Assembly: GCA_001001705.1 (NCBI GenBank)
Contig: LCOG01000004.1
Location: forward strand, 1 to 39,939
Origin: Parcubacteria group bacterium GW2011_GWA2_47_26
GTDB lineage: Bacteria; Patescibacteriota; Patescibacteriia; GWA2-47-26
Reading direction: 5' to 3'
Length of the DNA stretch: 39,939 bases
Part shown: positions 1 through 7,939 of the stretch, one piece after another
Layout of the letters: the number at the start of each line of letters is the position of its first letter
Numbering within the stretch: position 1 is the stretch's first letter
Translations under genes and position numbers: made by a program
Notes under the pieces: model-generated
Database searches by the model: none
What the model was told of the DNA's origin: nothing
The model's input: the letters and a program-made list of their open reading frames with translations, nothing else

Positions 1-104
1 TATAGACCAAAAAATCAAAAAAATTAGGGAAATGCAAAGTTAGATATTATATGTCCCAACCGATGGGACCAAAGTTACATTCTTAGATGACTAAATGCGT
101 AGGT
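1..104. other. gene-free window edge with small hairpin
   Basis: No credible gene is seen. GTCCC (53-57) and GGGAC (65-69) form a short hairpin, and the minus strand carries a TATAAT just after it, so a minus-strand promoter reading out of the window is possible. AT-rich. Nothing else supported. Confidence 0.3.
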
Positions 105-361
105 TATCCCCATGCGGGTTTTAGGCTCAAAAGTAAACACAAAGGGTTTGATTTTCCATTCTCCGATTCGCGCGAATTGGAGAACGAGGGGGTGGGGAGA
201 TTCTTGTTTTCCCCTCCCTTAAAATAAGGGAGGGCGAGGGAGGGTTATGAATCAATCCCACAATCATCCCTCTCCCCGCCCAATCTCCTCTCCCGCGGCT
301 GGGAGAGGGCTGGGTGATGGGCATTCTGCGATTCGCGCGAATCGCAGACCAAGAGGTGAGG
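105..361. repeat. modular repeat region, copy 1 (distal part)
   Basis: Gene-free repeat mosaic. The block ending in gattttccattct (149-161) matches 1150-1162 of the second copy. It contains two copies of the dyad TCTGCGATT-6 nt-AATCGCAGA type (160-183 and 325-348), a CCCTCCCT/AGGGAGGG hairpin (about 212-236) and a CTCTCCC/GGGAGAG hairpin (about 290-307). Open frames across it follow the repeats and are not credible genes. Confidence 0.7.
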
Positions 362-484
362 GCGGCGGGGAGTATTTTGGGAAAATCCCATGGCAGCATA
401 ACCGCTTTTGCCACCGTGGAACGCTTCGCGCCCGCTTTAGTCCGGGCCTTGTTTTGTTCTCCCCAACGCGGTAGGATAGGGGAA
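362..484 (+). repeat. promoter-carrying repeat, copy 1
   Basis: About 120 bp, nearly identical (about ten differences by eye) to 1271-1393. Each copy ends in a promoter and then the start codon of an unrelated gene. It contains GCCCG..CGGGC as a small hairpin shortly before the promoter. Confidence 0.85.
449..477 (+). promoter_or_regulatory. promoter of the 484 gene, near-leaderless
   Basis: TTGTTT (449-454), 17 nt, TAGGAT (472-477). A start point about 7 nt downstream falls on the ATG at 484, so the mRNA would have zero to a few leader bases. The same tail, taggataggggaat, is found before radC and before the nuclease gene at 32996. Confidence 0.6.
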
Positions 485-975
485 TGCTTATGGGTAAATT
501 TAATTTCACAGACGAACAGGATTTTGAAAAAGTGCGGACGTCCGCCGAAGCTTTTTATGGCACTATAGACAAAGTGCGTTGCCCATATTTTGGAGAAGAT
601 ATTGCTTTTAATGCAAAGGGATTGCGACATTTGAAGTTTAAGGCCGACCAACAGGCGCGGCCGCATAAAGATCAATACAGCCGCCTGAAACTTATCCGTT
701 ATGCTCCCGAAGTTTTGAAATTATCAAGAACCGTGCAGGGTATTTGGTCAGTGAGGCGTTTTGAAGAACAGAAAACAAACAGTCGCTGGAAACAAGTGAT
801 GAAAGAAGTTATGTATTACGAGTTTGTAGCTGTATTGGATTCAGTACGCGTTAAGGTTATTGTGAAACAGGCCTCGGGCGGAGAAAAGCATTTTTGGAGC
901 GTAATTCCGTTTTGGGGAATTGATACAAATACCAGTAGACGGATTTTACATAGTGGTGATCTAGAGCATGATTAA
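484..975 (+). CDS. small RelE/barnase-like (PBECR-type) nuclease candidate
   Basis: 163 aa; ATG 490 is an alternative start (MGKFNF). Unusual layout for a housekeeping enzyme: an N-terminal segment ending in GLRHLKFK, a central QARPHKDQYSRLKLIRYAP segment (conserved basic, H and R residues) and a C-terminal beta-rich part with VRVKVIVKQ and KHFWSVIPFW. This pattern of an H/R-rich middle followed by a strand pair resembles the small phage-type Barnase/EndoU/ColicinE5-D/RelE nuclease folds; that assignment is inference and I see no certain catalytic signature. No antitoxin-like gene is adjacent. It stands alone between two copies of a repeat, with a terminator directly after the stop. Could equally be an uncharacterised conserved protein. 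Confidence 0.6.
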   Translation: MLMGKFNFTDEQDFEKVRTSAEAFYGTIDKVRCPYFGEDIAFNAKGLRHLKFKADQQARPHKDQYSRLKLIRYAPEVLKLSRTVQGIWSVRRFEEQKTNSRWKQVMKEVMYYEFVAVLDSVRVKVIVKQASGGEKHFWSVIPFWGIDTNTSRRILHSGDLEHD

Positions 976-978
976 ACT

Positions 979-1005
979 AAAAAACGCCGCAATGCGGCAT
1001 TTTTT
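979..1005. terminator. bidirectional intrinsic terminator
   Basis: A6, stem GCCGC-aat-GCGGC, T6. It ends the 484 gene on the plus strand and the small RNA on the minus strand. Confidence 0.85.
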
Positions 1006-1062
1006 AGTGGTGCCTGGTTACAGCTTGGATAGCCGTGACAGGGCCAAGGCCCTCCAAGCACC
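979..1062 (-). ncRNA. small structured RNA, about 84 nt, unknown family
   Basis: Read on the minus strand, a promoter (TTGACA, 18 nt, TATAGT) predicts a start at about 1062, exactly where a GG opens a 9-bp stem GGUGCUUGG/CCAGGCACC. Inside that stem are two hairpins, AGGGC-CUUG-GCCCU and CGGCU-AUCCA-AGCUG, giving a three-way junction of 54 nt, followed by an intrinsic terminator. There is no ORF. It is too short for tRNA or tmRNA and lacks the SRP GGAAGGAAGCAGCC-type motif and the RNase P signatures. Family unknown to me; function open. Confidence 0.7.
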
Positions 1063-1068
1063 AATTAC

Positions 1069-1098
1069 ACTATAGCATGACAAATGCTTGTTTGTCAA
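1069..1098 (-). promoter_or_regulatory. sigma-70-type promoter of the small RNA
   Basis: -35 TTGACA (1098-1093) and -10 TATAGT (1074-1069) on the minus strand with an 18-nt spacer. This is the best consensus promoter in the accessory zone. Confidence 0.75.
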
Positions 1099-1099
1099 T

Positions 1100-1270
1100 A
1101 GTTTTATCCACATGCCGGTTCTAGATTAACAATTAAGCCCAAAAGGGCGTGATTTTCCATTCTGCGATTCGCGCGAATCGCAGACCAAGAGGTGGGGGGT
1201 ATGAATCAATCTCCTCTCCCCGTGGGAGAGGGTCGGGTGAGGGTGGCCTGCCATCAATGCCGCTCGTATC
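1100..1270. repeat. modular repeat region, copy 2 (distal part)
   Basis: Matches 105-361 in modular fashion: shared gattttccattct, the dyad at 1161-1184, and a CTCCCC/GGGAG-type hairpin at about 1214-1230. The order of modules is the same but their lengths differ, as in repeats that gain and lose units. No gene seen. Confidence 0.7.
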
Positions 1271-1393
1271 GCGGCGGGGAGTACTTTGGAAAAATCTCAT
1301 GGCAGCATAACCGCTTTTGCCACTGTGGAACGCTCCGCGCCCGCTTTAGTCCGGGCCTTGTTTTTTTTCCCCAACGCGATAGGATAGGGGAAT
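1271..1393 (+). repeat. promoter-carrying repeat, copy 2, before radC
   Basis: Second copy of the 362-484 block. TTGTTT (1358-1363), 16 nt, TAGGAT (1380-1385), ATG at 1394, so the predicted leader is about 2 nt. Confidence 0.8.
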
Positions 1394-2098
1394 ATGGAGG
1401 ACATAAGTCAAAGTGCAAAAAAACCAAAACACAAAGGCGCGGGACATAGGAAACGTTTGCGTGACAGATTTTTACAGGCCGGACTTGACGGATTTCATGA
1501 CTACGAAATCGCGGAGCTGCTGCTCACCATGGGAACCCCGCTGAAGGATTGTAAAGGCATGGCTAAAGTAGCGATTAAAGAATTTAAGGGGTTGCGCAAT
1601 GTACTGGACGCTTCACTGGATGAGCTGCAGAAAATAAAGGGAATCGGTCCGTCGAATGCATTCGGTATAAAATTGTTTCAAGCAGTGGGAGAACAGTACG
1701 CAAAAGCGCGAATCCCAAAAAGAGCGGCATTGACGCTACCGGAAATTGTAGCCGATTACGCAAGGAAAAAAATCGGCGCAAAGAAGAAAGAGCACTTCAT
1801 GATTATGTGCCTTGACTCCCGTAACCGCGTAATCAAAGATGGCAACGTATCGGTTGGCACGCTTAACGCCAGTTTGGTCCATCCCAGCGAGGTATTTTCC
1901 GAAGCCATTAGCGCCAATGCCGCGTCGGTAATTTTCGCGCATAATCACCCGTCCGGAGACACTGAACCTTCAAGCGATGACTTATTGATTACAAAAAGAT
2001 TGGTGGAAGCAGGAAAAATAATGGGAATTGAAGTGGCGGATCATATCGTCGTTACTCAAAATACGTTTTTTAGCTTCAAAGACAAAGGTCTGATTTAA
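1394..2098 (+). CDS. radC: RadC family protein (UPF0758)
   Basis: 234 aa, normal length. The N-terminal third contains helix-hairpin-helix-like sequence (LQKIKGIGPSNA); the C-terminal half is the JAB/MPN metalloprotease-fold domain with the metal motif HNHPSGD at residues 183-189 and an upstream conserved E in HPSEVF. The family is widespread and often sits in mobile or defence-rich regions; the biochemical activity is not established, and a direct role in recombination repair is doubtful. The start is fixed by the promoter 8 nt upstream (near-leaderless) and by a few lysine-rich residues before the conserved domain. It is monocistronic or leads into the membrane protein 25 nt downstream. Confidence 0.93.
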   Translation: MEDISQSAKKPKHKGAGHRKRLRDRFLQAGLDGFHDYEIAELLLTMGTPLKDCKGMAKVAIKEFKGLRNVLDASLDELQKIKGIGPSNAFGIKLFQAVGEQYAKARIPKRAALTLPEIVADYARKKIGAKKKEHFMIMCLDSRNRVIKDGNVSVGTLNASLVHPSEVFSEAISANAASVIFAHNHPSGDTEPSSDDLLITKRLVEAGKIMGIEVADHIVVTQNTFFSFKDKGLI

Positions 2099-2123
2099 TC
2101 AAAAGTATTTTGATAGAGCAGGT

Positions 2124-2777
2124 ATGATACATACTTGGATTATTACAGTTGGGTTATTGCTGGATTTAATTGGGGCACTCGTTTTAATCATTTATAAACT
2201 TAGAATTAGATCTCACGTTGATGATGATTTAATTCTTAAAGATCATGGATATGGGTGGTATACTCAAGTTAAGCATGTAAGACAGAGGAAGCAAACCGTA
2301 GTTGGGTTTATTGTTTTGGGCGCAGGTTTCATTTTACAGGGCATCGGAGGCAATACTATGTTATACAATTTGACATCGAAATTAAATGATCCTCAAATAT
2401 TAGGATTGCTGGTTTCATTTGTAGGGGCTTTTCATATTTCAGCGGCAGTTTTTTTAATGCGGTATAAAGATTTGCGCAAGATATGTTACGGAGACAATGA
2501 AGGATTGTCTGAGGATTTAATACGTTTTATTTTTAGACAAAGCAGAAAGACATTTGTTGGTTTTGTGGTTTTTTCTGTCGGAATTTTATTGCAGATAATC
2601 GATTATTTTTTTCTCGGTTTTTCAATTCCCATTATAGCCGTAATTCTAATTTTGATATTAGCAATTGCATTGCCCGCTATTGTTGCACCTTTTTTATGGA
2701 ATGATAGTAAAATGAAAGATTTGGAAAAAAAAGCGAATGATGAGGAAGTTGCAGCGGAACAAGAAAAAAAAGCGTAA
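2124..2777 (+). CDS. small polytopic membrane protein, unknown
   Basis: 217 aa. Hydrophobic segments at about residues 4-24, 60-78, 90-112 and 142-190 (probably two), giving about five membrane helices, with a charged, lysine/glutamate-rich C-terminal tail (EKKANDEEVAAEQEKKA), probably cytoplasmic. No family recognised. It lies 7 nt upstream of the methylase gene and may be co-transcribed with it, but nothing in the sequence ties it to restriction-modification. AT-rich like the methylase. Confidence 0.7.
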   Translation: MIHTWIITVGLLLDLIGALVLIIYKLRIRSHVDDDLILKDHGYGWYTQVKHVRQRKQTVVGFIVLGAGFILQGIGGNTMLYNLTSKLNDPQILGLLVSFVGAFHISAAVFLMRYKDLRKICYGDNEGLSEDLIRFIFRQSRKTFVGFVVFSVGILLQIIDYFFLGFSIPIIAVILILILAIALPAIVAPFLWNDSKMKDLEKKANDEEVAAEQEKKA

Positions 2778-2784
2778 AATAAAT

Positions 2785-4425
2785 ATGAAGATCACCAATG
2801 AAAAATTAGAGTTTGAGAAAATGAAATTGGAAGTTGAACGGTTAAGGAAGGAGTTGAGGAAGAAAAAGAAGTATGGTTTGGTTTGGGAAGATAAACCGGA
2901 GGATGTGGTGGAGATGTGCAAGGAAAAATTGCCGGTGCTTAAGGAAGTTAAGAGTAAAGAAATAATTACCGACAAAACCAAGCCGGTAAATTTACTTATT
3001 GAGGGCGATAATTATCATGCGCTGTCGGTTTTGAATTATACGCATAAAGGCAAGATTGATGTTATCTACATTGACCCGCCGTATAACACTGGTAACAAAG
3101 ATTTTATTTATAATGACAGTTATGTAGAAAAAGAAGATTCCTATCGTCACAGTAAATGGATCTCCTTCATGGTTAAGAGGTTAAAATTAGCCAAGAATTT
3201 ATTAAAAGATACAGGAGTGATTTTTATTTCGATTGATGACAATGAAATTGCTCAATTGAAGTTGTTAATGGATAATACTGATTTATTTGGAGAACAAAAT
3301 TTTGTTGATTGTATTTCGTGGGAGAAGAAATCGTCTGCAAAAGGAGTGCCACCAAAAAATATGATAGTTAATGTACATGAGTACATTTTGGTCTACCAAA
3401 AGTCTAATAAATTTTCATTTGTTGGTGAGCCAAGAAGTGCAGAAGGTTTTAGTAATTCAGACCACGATCCACGAGGTCCATGGCGGAATACTAATATAAA
3501 AAGCACCGTAAAGGATAAATCGCATGCGTTTACGATTATTGACCCATTTACCGGTAATTCCTTTACGGACACTTGGGCTTTTAGTAAAGATGAACTTACT
3601 AGACTGATAAAAGAGAAGTATTTGATTTTCCCAAAAAATAAGAACGGACAAGTAAGAAAAAAAGAATTCTACAATGAATTTAAAAATGCAAATATCCCAC
3701 TTAAATCATCTTGGGGGTTATTCGATAATCAAAGGAATACGGAGATGCTAAAGGAAATTCTCGGTGATGCATTATTTTTAAATCCTAAACCATTGGACCT
3801 GTTAATCTATTTACTGGAAAGTACAATGAATAAAAATTCGATTGTTTTAGATTTTATGGCAGGTAGCGGCACAACCGCGCATGCTTTACTAAAGATTAAT
3901 AAAAAAGATAGTGGCAACCGAAAGTTCATTTTATGTACCAATAACGAAAATAATAACGGAAACGGTCATAAGATTGCTGAGGATATTTGCTATCCCAGAA
4001 TTAAAAAAATTATTGAAGGATATAAAAATTCGAACGGTGAGAAGGTGGAAGGCCTAGGTGGCAACTTGAAGTACTTCAAAACTGGCTTTGTTGCGGCGGA
4101 GCCAAATGATACGAACAAAACAAAACTGACCAAAGAGGCAGTAGAAATGCTATGCATTAAAGAAGGGACTTTTGAAGCGGTCGTTGAAGAAACAGATTTA
4201 AAGATTTTCAAAAATCACGATCATCACTGCGCAATCATTTTTGACGAGGCAATGATACCGAAGTTTAAGCAAAAACTGAAAAAACTAGACGGCAAATGTA
4301 GTGTGTATATTTTCTCACTAGGCGACGATACATTTGATGATGAATTTGAGGATGTAAAAGGCAAAGTAAAACTATCCCCAATACCGGAGGCGATTTTGAG
4401 AGTGTATAGAAGGATATTTAAATAA
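2785..4425 (+). CDS. mod: type III restriction-modification methylase (Mod)
   Basis: 546 aa. Adds a methyl group from S-adenosylmethionine to adenine in a short asymmetric site. Catalytic motif DPPYNTG at residues 97-103 comes before the AdoMet motif FMAGSGTT at 357-364, the order of beta-class N6-adenine methylases such as type III Mod. The middle (about 170-330) is the variable target-recognition region. A lysine-rich coiled N-terminus precedes the domain. ATG 2785 is preferred over an upstream in-frame ATG at 2737, which would overlap the previous gene and add only basic residues. The partner res gene downstream is destroyed, so this is probably an orphan methylase. Confidence 0.92.
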   Translation: MKITNEKLEFEKMKLEVERLRKELRKKKKYGLVWEDKPEDVVEMCKEKLPVLKEVKSKEIITDKTKPVNLLIEGDNYHALSVLNYTHKGKIDVIYIDPPYNTGNKDFIYNDSYVEKEDSYRHSKWISFMVKRLKLAKNLLKDTGVIFISIDDNEIAQLKLLMDNTDLFGEQNFVDCISWEKKSSAKGVPPKNMIVNVHEYILVYQKSNKFSFVGEPRSAEGFSNSDHDPRGPWRNTNIKSTVKDKSHAFTIIDPFTGNSFTDTWAFSKDELTRLIKEKYLIFPKNKNGQVRKKEFYNEFKNANIPLKSSWGLFDNQRNTEMLKEILGDALFLNPKPLDLLIYLLESTMNKNSIVLDFMAGSGTTAHALLKINKKDSGNRKFILCTNNENNNGNGHKIAEDICYPRIKKIIEGYKNSNGEKVEGLGGNLKYFKTGFVAAEPNDTNKTKLTKEAVEMLCIKEGTFEAVVEETDLKIFKNHDHHCAIIFDEAMIPKFKQKLKKLDGKCSVYIFSLGDDTFDDEFEDVKGKVKLSPIPEAILRVYRRIFK

Positions 4426-4435
4426 GATAAAAATT

Positions 4436-4654
4436 ATGGCTAGATTGAATTTTAATGCAATTTTTGCTCAACATCTTGACGATAATACACTTGAGCCAAA
4501 ACAAAGGATCAGAGTGGGAGGGGTTGAGTTTGGGCCTGGTGTTAAATTTTCCCACGGTGTCGCGTTTGGCGGTGTTGATTTTTCACAATTTATCGGACGT
4601 GATCTTGAGGTAGAAACTCACGGCGATATTTTAGTGATCAAGGGGATATATTAG
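4436..4654 (+). CDS. small conserved-looking protein between mod and res
   Basis: 72 aa, intact, 10 nt after mod and 2 nt before the next ORF, so part of the same operon. Glycine- and phenylalanine-rich middle (VGGVEFGPGVKFSHGVAFGG), all-beta in appearance; no known domain recognised. Small ORFs in this position are plausible accessory genes carried with the R-M locus, but no role can be stated. Confidence 0.6.
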   Translation: MARLNFNAIFAQHLDDNTLEPKQRIRVGGVEFGPGVKFSHGVAFGGVDFSQFIGRDLEVETHGDILVIKGIY

Positions 4655-4656
4655 TT

Positions 4657-4764
4657 ATGGCAAAAGAAGAACCACGGGTTAAAATTCCAGACCCAAGTGA
4701 AGAATTTAGTAAACGATTTGATCGTCTATTTTATCTTGTGATTGGTGCAATGTTCGCTTTTTGA
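4657..4764 (+). pseudogene. truncated single-TM small protein at deletion junction
   Basis: 35 aa reading MAKEEPRVKIPDPSEEF..., entering a hydrophobic stretch (FYLVIGAMFAF) and stopping there at 4762-4764. The membrane helix is cut short. From 4763 the sequence continues, in another frame, as the interior of a type III Res protein. The simplest reading is a deletion that removed the rest of this gene together with the res start and its Walker A region. Confidence 0.5.
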
Positions 4765-6719
4765 CGATTTAGGCGATCGGAAAATTGATGAGAATGAGAT
4801 TTTGTTTTTCAATTGGGAAAGTATCAACAAAAAGGACAATGTGTATATTCGTGAGAGTGAGCAATAAAATAACTTGTCGCATATTTTAGAGCGAACGCGC
4901 GGGGAGGGTCGGAAGGTATTGCTCATTATTGATGAGAGCCATTACAGCGCCGGACAAATGGACGAGAAAGAAAAATCCGCGGCCACACGATTGCGCGATG
5001 ATATTGGCGCGGATTTGACGATTGAAGTCTCGGCAACACCGCTCCTTAGCGGCGATGAATCGGTGAATGTGCAAATTGAAGATGTAAAAGCGGAAGGAGT
5101 TATTAAAAAGGGCGTTGTGCTTAATGAGAATTTTAAAAATACCCTTGAAAATGGAAAAATAAAAACTGATTTGGCTGGCGGTAACGAGGCATTGGTTCTT
5201 GGATAGGCACTGAAAAAACGCGCCGAATTAATGAAGGCATATAAACGAGATGGTGTGGACATTAACCCCTTGGTGTTAATCCAGTTGCCTGATAGAAAGG
5301 GGAGTAGTGAGGATAGATTGCGCGAGCGAGTAGAGCGAATTTTGAAGGATGAGCACGGCATTACTACTGAAAAGGGAAATAATAAGTTGGCCGTATGGCT
5401 TTCCGGCGAGCATATTAACAAAGAAGATGTGGAGAGAAATGATAATAGCGTGGAAGTCTTGATTTTCAAACAAACGCCTGCCTTGGGCTGGGATTGTCCG
5501 CGAGCGCAGATTTTAGTGTTGTTTCGTGAATGGCATAGTCAAGTGTTTTCTATCCAGACCGTTGGTCGTATTATGCGTATGCCCGAGCCGGATAAAGGTT
5601 ATTATGAAAATGATCCATTGAACTATGCCTATGTGTGTACAAACTTGAATGATATTGATATTCAAGAGGACATTGCACGCAAGTACATTACGATTTATAC
5701 CAGTAGACGAAAGAAGCAGTACCAATCCATCAGCTTGACCTCGTATCATACTGTTCGCCATAGAGAAAAGACACGCTTATCTCCGGAGTTTACGGATATT
5801 TTTTTGAAGACGGCGGAAGACCTTGGGTTGGCTAAAAAAATAAATAAAAAAGAGGAGCATACTTCACAGACATTAATTTCTGACTGGCATACGGAGAATA
5901 TTAATTTGGCAGGCGCGGGCATGGTGAAGGAAGCAACCACGCAATATGCGGTTGGGAATATAGACTTACAGCGCTACTTTGATTTTTTCGTTCGGCGGAG
6001 TTTGCGACATTTCTATCCAGAAGATCGTACTGTAGGAAGAGTCAAAACCACAATTTATAAATTTTTAAGCACGAACTAGAGATGGATTATGAGCAAGAAT
6101 GGGAGCCGCTTGTGCGAATTATAATGTCCGAAAATAATGCCGAGCATATTGCACATACGATCGCCGAGAGCGAAAAGCGATATATTGAACGTGTTACTGA
6201 TCGGGAAAAGAGCTTGAATTAACTGAAAAGTGGGAAATACCGGAGGCGATAAAATATGGCGATAAAAACATTGAACGAAATGCTGGAAAGTCAATCATGC
6301 AACCATTTTTTACGAGTTGGGATTCGGGAGCAGAGGAAAAACTCGTAGAATTTTTTGAAAAACGAAATAATCATGTTGAATGGTGGTTTAAAAACGGAGA
6401 CCGAGATGCAACATTTTTTGCCGTGCCATATGAAGATGGCGATCAGAAGCCCTTTTATGTTGACTTTATAGTGAGGATGAAGGATGGAAGGATAGGCTTA
6501 TTCGATCCTCACGGGACGCATTTGGGTGATTTTACCGCTAAGTCGGATGGCTTGCAGGCATATATCGCCGAGCAGAATAAAAAGGGAAAGAAATTATTCG
6601 GCGGAATGGTTTCTAACACCGACCCACGAAATTATACCGGGCGATGGGTCTACTTTGATAAACCCGGGAAGGAGTTTAAAAAGGATAGTTTTGGGAATTG
6701 GAAGGAGTTGGAATTATAG
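4763..6719 (+). pseudogene. res: type III restriction subunit Res, decayed
   Basis: Pieces of one Res protein in order: helicase motif II DESH (4931-4942), motif III SATP (about 5032), motif VI QTVGRIMRM (about 5555), then a C-terminal nuclease-like part with FYVDFIV and GRIGLFD (about 6455-6505). Lesions visible: no Walker A region, in-frame stops TAA 4865-4867 and TAG 5204-5206, a frameshift near 6075 and another near 6215 (ELTEKWEIPE continues in a different frame). In the nuclease part, the expected FD-TK is FDPHG, so the catalytic lysine is missing. Not functional. Confidence 0.88.
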
Positions 6720-6723
6720 AACA

Positions 6724-6753
6724 AAACACAAAGAGTGCGCACTCTTTGTGTTT
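6724..6753. terminator. 30-bp perfect palindrome between converging genes
   Basis: AAACACAAAGAGTGC followed directly by its reverse complement, no loop. It lies 4 nt after the res remnant and about 13 nt beyond the stop of the minus-strand gene at 6767, so it probably serves as a shared terminator. Confidence 0.6.
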
Positions 6754-6766
6754 GCGAGGGAATTTT

Positions 6767-7000
6767 TTATGAGATTGTCTCCTCGCCTACAATTTTCCAG
6801 GCGCCTGGACCGGAAACACGCGCCATGGTTTGTCTGCCGTTGCCGCGAATAACTACCGGGCCATATGTTTCCTTTGCCCAGCCGTTGCCGGTGCCGATGA
6901 TATCAACTACAGGACCTAGTGCGGATGGTACTTGATTCCATGCGTAGCGAATGTCACCAGTTATATCGCCTATGCCGCCAAAGATGCTAAATTCTGACAT
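6767..7000 (-). CDS. small hypothetical protein
   Basis: 77 aa, glycine-rich (FGGIGDITGD, GPVVDIIGTGNGWA, GPVVIRGNG, VSGPGAWKIVGEE). No family recognised. Supported by a continuous frame, a plausible amino-acid composition and a palindromic terminator just after the stop; start at the first ATG after a short upstream gap. Plus-strand frames over the same bases are less protein-like. The sequence directly upstream (7001-7075, minus strand) also translates to a plausible peptide (IQADSWFKDYDDIALIS) in another frame, so this may be what is left of a larger decayed region. Confidence 0.5.
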   Translation of the reverse strand: MSEFSIFGGIGDITGDIRYAWNQVPSALGPVVDIIGTGNGWAKETYGPVVIRGNGRQTMARVSGPGAWKIVGEETIS

Positions 7001-7145
7001 ATGTGAGAAATTAATGCAATGTCGTCATAATCCTTGAACCAAGAATCGGCCTGAATCAAAAAGATTTTCTTGTGTCGGAAGTTCCGTCGCGCGCCGTCAC
7101 ATCCAGATCATGCCGCACTGTTAATCATCGCATAAGGTGTCGTAC

Positions 7146-7316
7146 ATGTCAAGGGCAATTTTCGTATTTTCTGTGGATAATTTTGCCTTGCAGCAAAAAT
7201 TTGTTGTGGCGGCGGCGGAGATTGAAGCGCAGATGGAAAATCAAACCCGCGCCACGGGACGCATTGAAGAATTGTTTGAGTCGCTTTTGCATAGAGCATT
7301 CAGTGGCGCATTATGA
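7146..7316 (+). pseudogene. C-terminal remnant of type I specificity subunit HsdS
   Basis: 56-aa frame whose body is the characteristic HsdS tail: ALQQKFVVAAAEIEAQ, then RIEELFESLLHRAFSGAL, ending in TGA. Full HsdS is about 400 aa with two target-recognition domains; only the last coiled spacer remains. The stop overlaps the ATG of the next gene (ATGA), as in intact type I operons where a nuclease or other subunit follows. hsdM and hsdR are absent from the window. Recognition of the tail is from family knowledge. Confidence 0.75.
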
Positions 7317-7753
7317 AAAAGATTATTTCCGAAAAATTTGTGGAGAAGGCGATTTTGAAACATCTTGATAAGAAGGGCTGGAATTATAATGTCAAGACAA
7401 AAGGTTTGCACGAGCGTGGGTGCGATATTGTGGTTACAGATTCGCGGAATAAGAACAAGGCGCGAAGATTTTATATTGAGTGCAAAGGAAAATCCTACGC
7501 AAAGTCAGCACGGGCCATCGCGGACACAATTTTTTTATTCGCACTCGGACAAGTGATTACGAGGATGAAAGTTGTCGCTAGGCACGCGTACAAATATGGG
7601 CTTGGCTTACCCGAAGTCAGCGCGAAAAAGGCGTTGCGCCGGATTCCGTGGCAAGCCGCGAGACATTTGTGCCTATACATTTTTTCCGTAGATGATAAAG
7701 GGCGCGTCACCGAATATTCGCCAAGGGATTTTAAGAAATCGCAAAGATCATAA
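7313..7753 (+). CDS. PD-(D/E)XK (Mrr-like) endonuclease-fold protein
   Basis: 146 aa. The core HERGCDIVV followed by FYIECKGKSY gives the D...ExK arrangement of the restriction-endonuclease fold (D at about residue 38, ExK at about 56-58). The N-terminus EKFVEKAILKHLDKKGW is the usual leading helix. Probably cleaves DNA or is a relic of a restriction enzyme. It overlaps the HsdS remnant by 4 nt and so may have been translated with it. The coding frame is intact, in contrast to its neighbours. Confidence 0.75.
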   Translation: MKKIISEKFVEKAILKHLDKKGWNYNVKTKGLHERGCDIVVTDSRNKNKARRFYIECKGKSYAKSARAIADTIFLFALGQVITRMKVVARHAYKYGLGLPEVSAKKALRRIPWQAARHLCLYIFSVDDKGRVTEYSPRDFKKSQRS

Positions 7754-7850
7754 AAACAGGAAAGATTGATTGTTCACAAAAATTCCTCGTCATCGGGTGA
7801 TAAATGAGGGGGGTGCAACTACCATCCCACATCCAACCCACACTATCTAT

Positions 7851-7874
7851 TCTGCAATTCTGCGGAATCGCAGA
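7851..7874. repeat. dyad repeat, TCTGCGATT family
   Basis: TCTGCAATT-6 nt-AATCGCAGA, one mismatch in the arms. Enclosed by a longer imperfect inverted repeat (CCAACCCAC near 7833 and GTGGGTGG near 7884). The spacer 7754-7939 contains no gene. Confidence 0.7.
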
Positions 7875-7917
7875 ACGAGCAAAGTGGGTGGAAGGCGTGG
7901 AGGGTAGGCGGATATTA

Positions 7918-7926
7918 TGGTATACT
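7918..7926 (+). promoter_or_regulatory. extended -10 promoter of arsR-like gene
   Basis: TGGTATACT, an extended -10 (TGnTATACT) with no good -35. The start point is about 7 nt before the ATG at 7940. Confidence 0.55.
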
Positions 7927-7939
7927 AAAAAATAAAACT

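Noticed and set aside
1008-1062. tRNA gene
   Set aside because: 54-nt three-way junction, no T-loop GTTCGA, no anticodon arm of normal length, no CCA.
160-1184. CRISPR array from repeated dyads
   Set aside because: Copies are irregularly spaced, few, and modular; no leader or cas genes.
1192-1449. ORF in the repeat before radC
   Set aside because: Open only because the repeat is GC-rich; it shares the residues of a frame in copy 1, and overlaps the radC start.
2737-2784. Upstream start of Mod
   Set aside because: Overlaps the previous gene; only basic low-complexity residues are added.
4865-5206. Possible stop-codon recoding in res
   Set aside because: TAA and TAG are both interrupted here, frameshifts are also present, and other genes end normally at TAA, TAG and TGA.
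7072-7368. Alternative plus-strand frame over the HsdS remnant
   Set aside because: Arginine/cysteine-rich shadow frame; the HsdS tail lies in a different frame.
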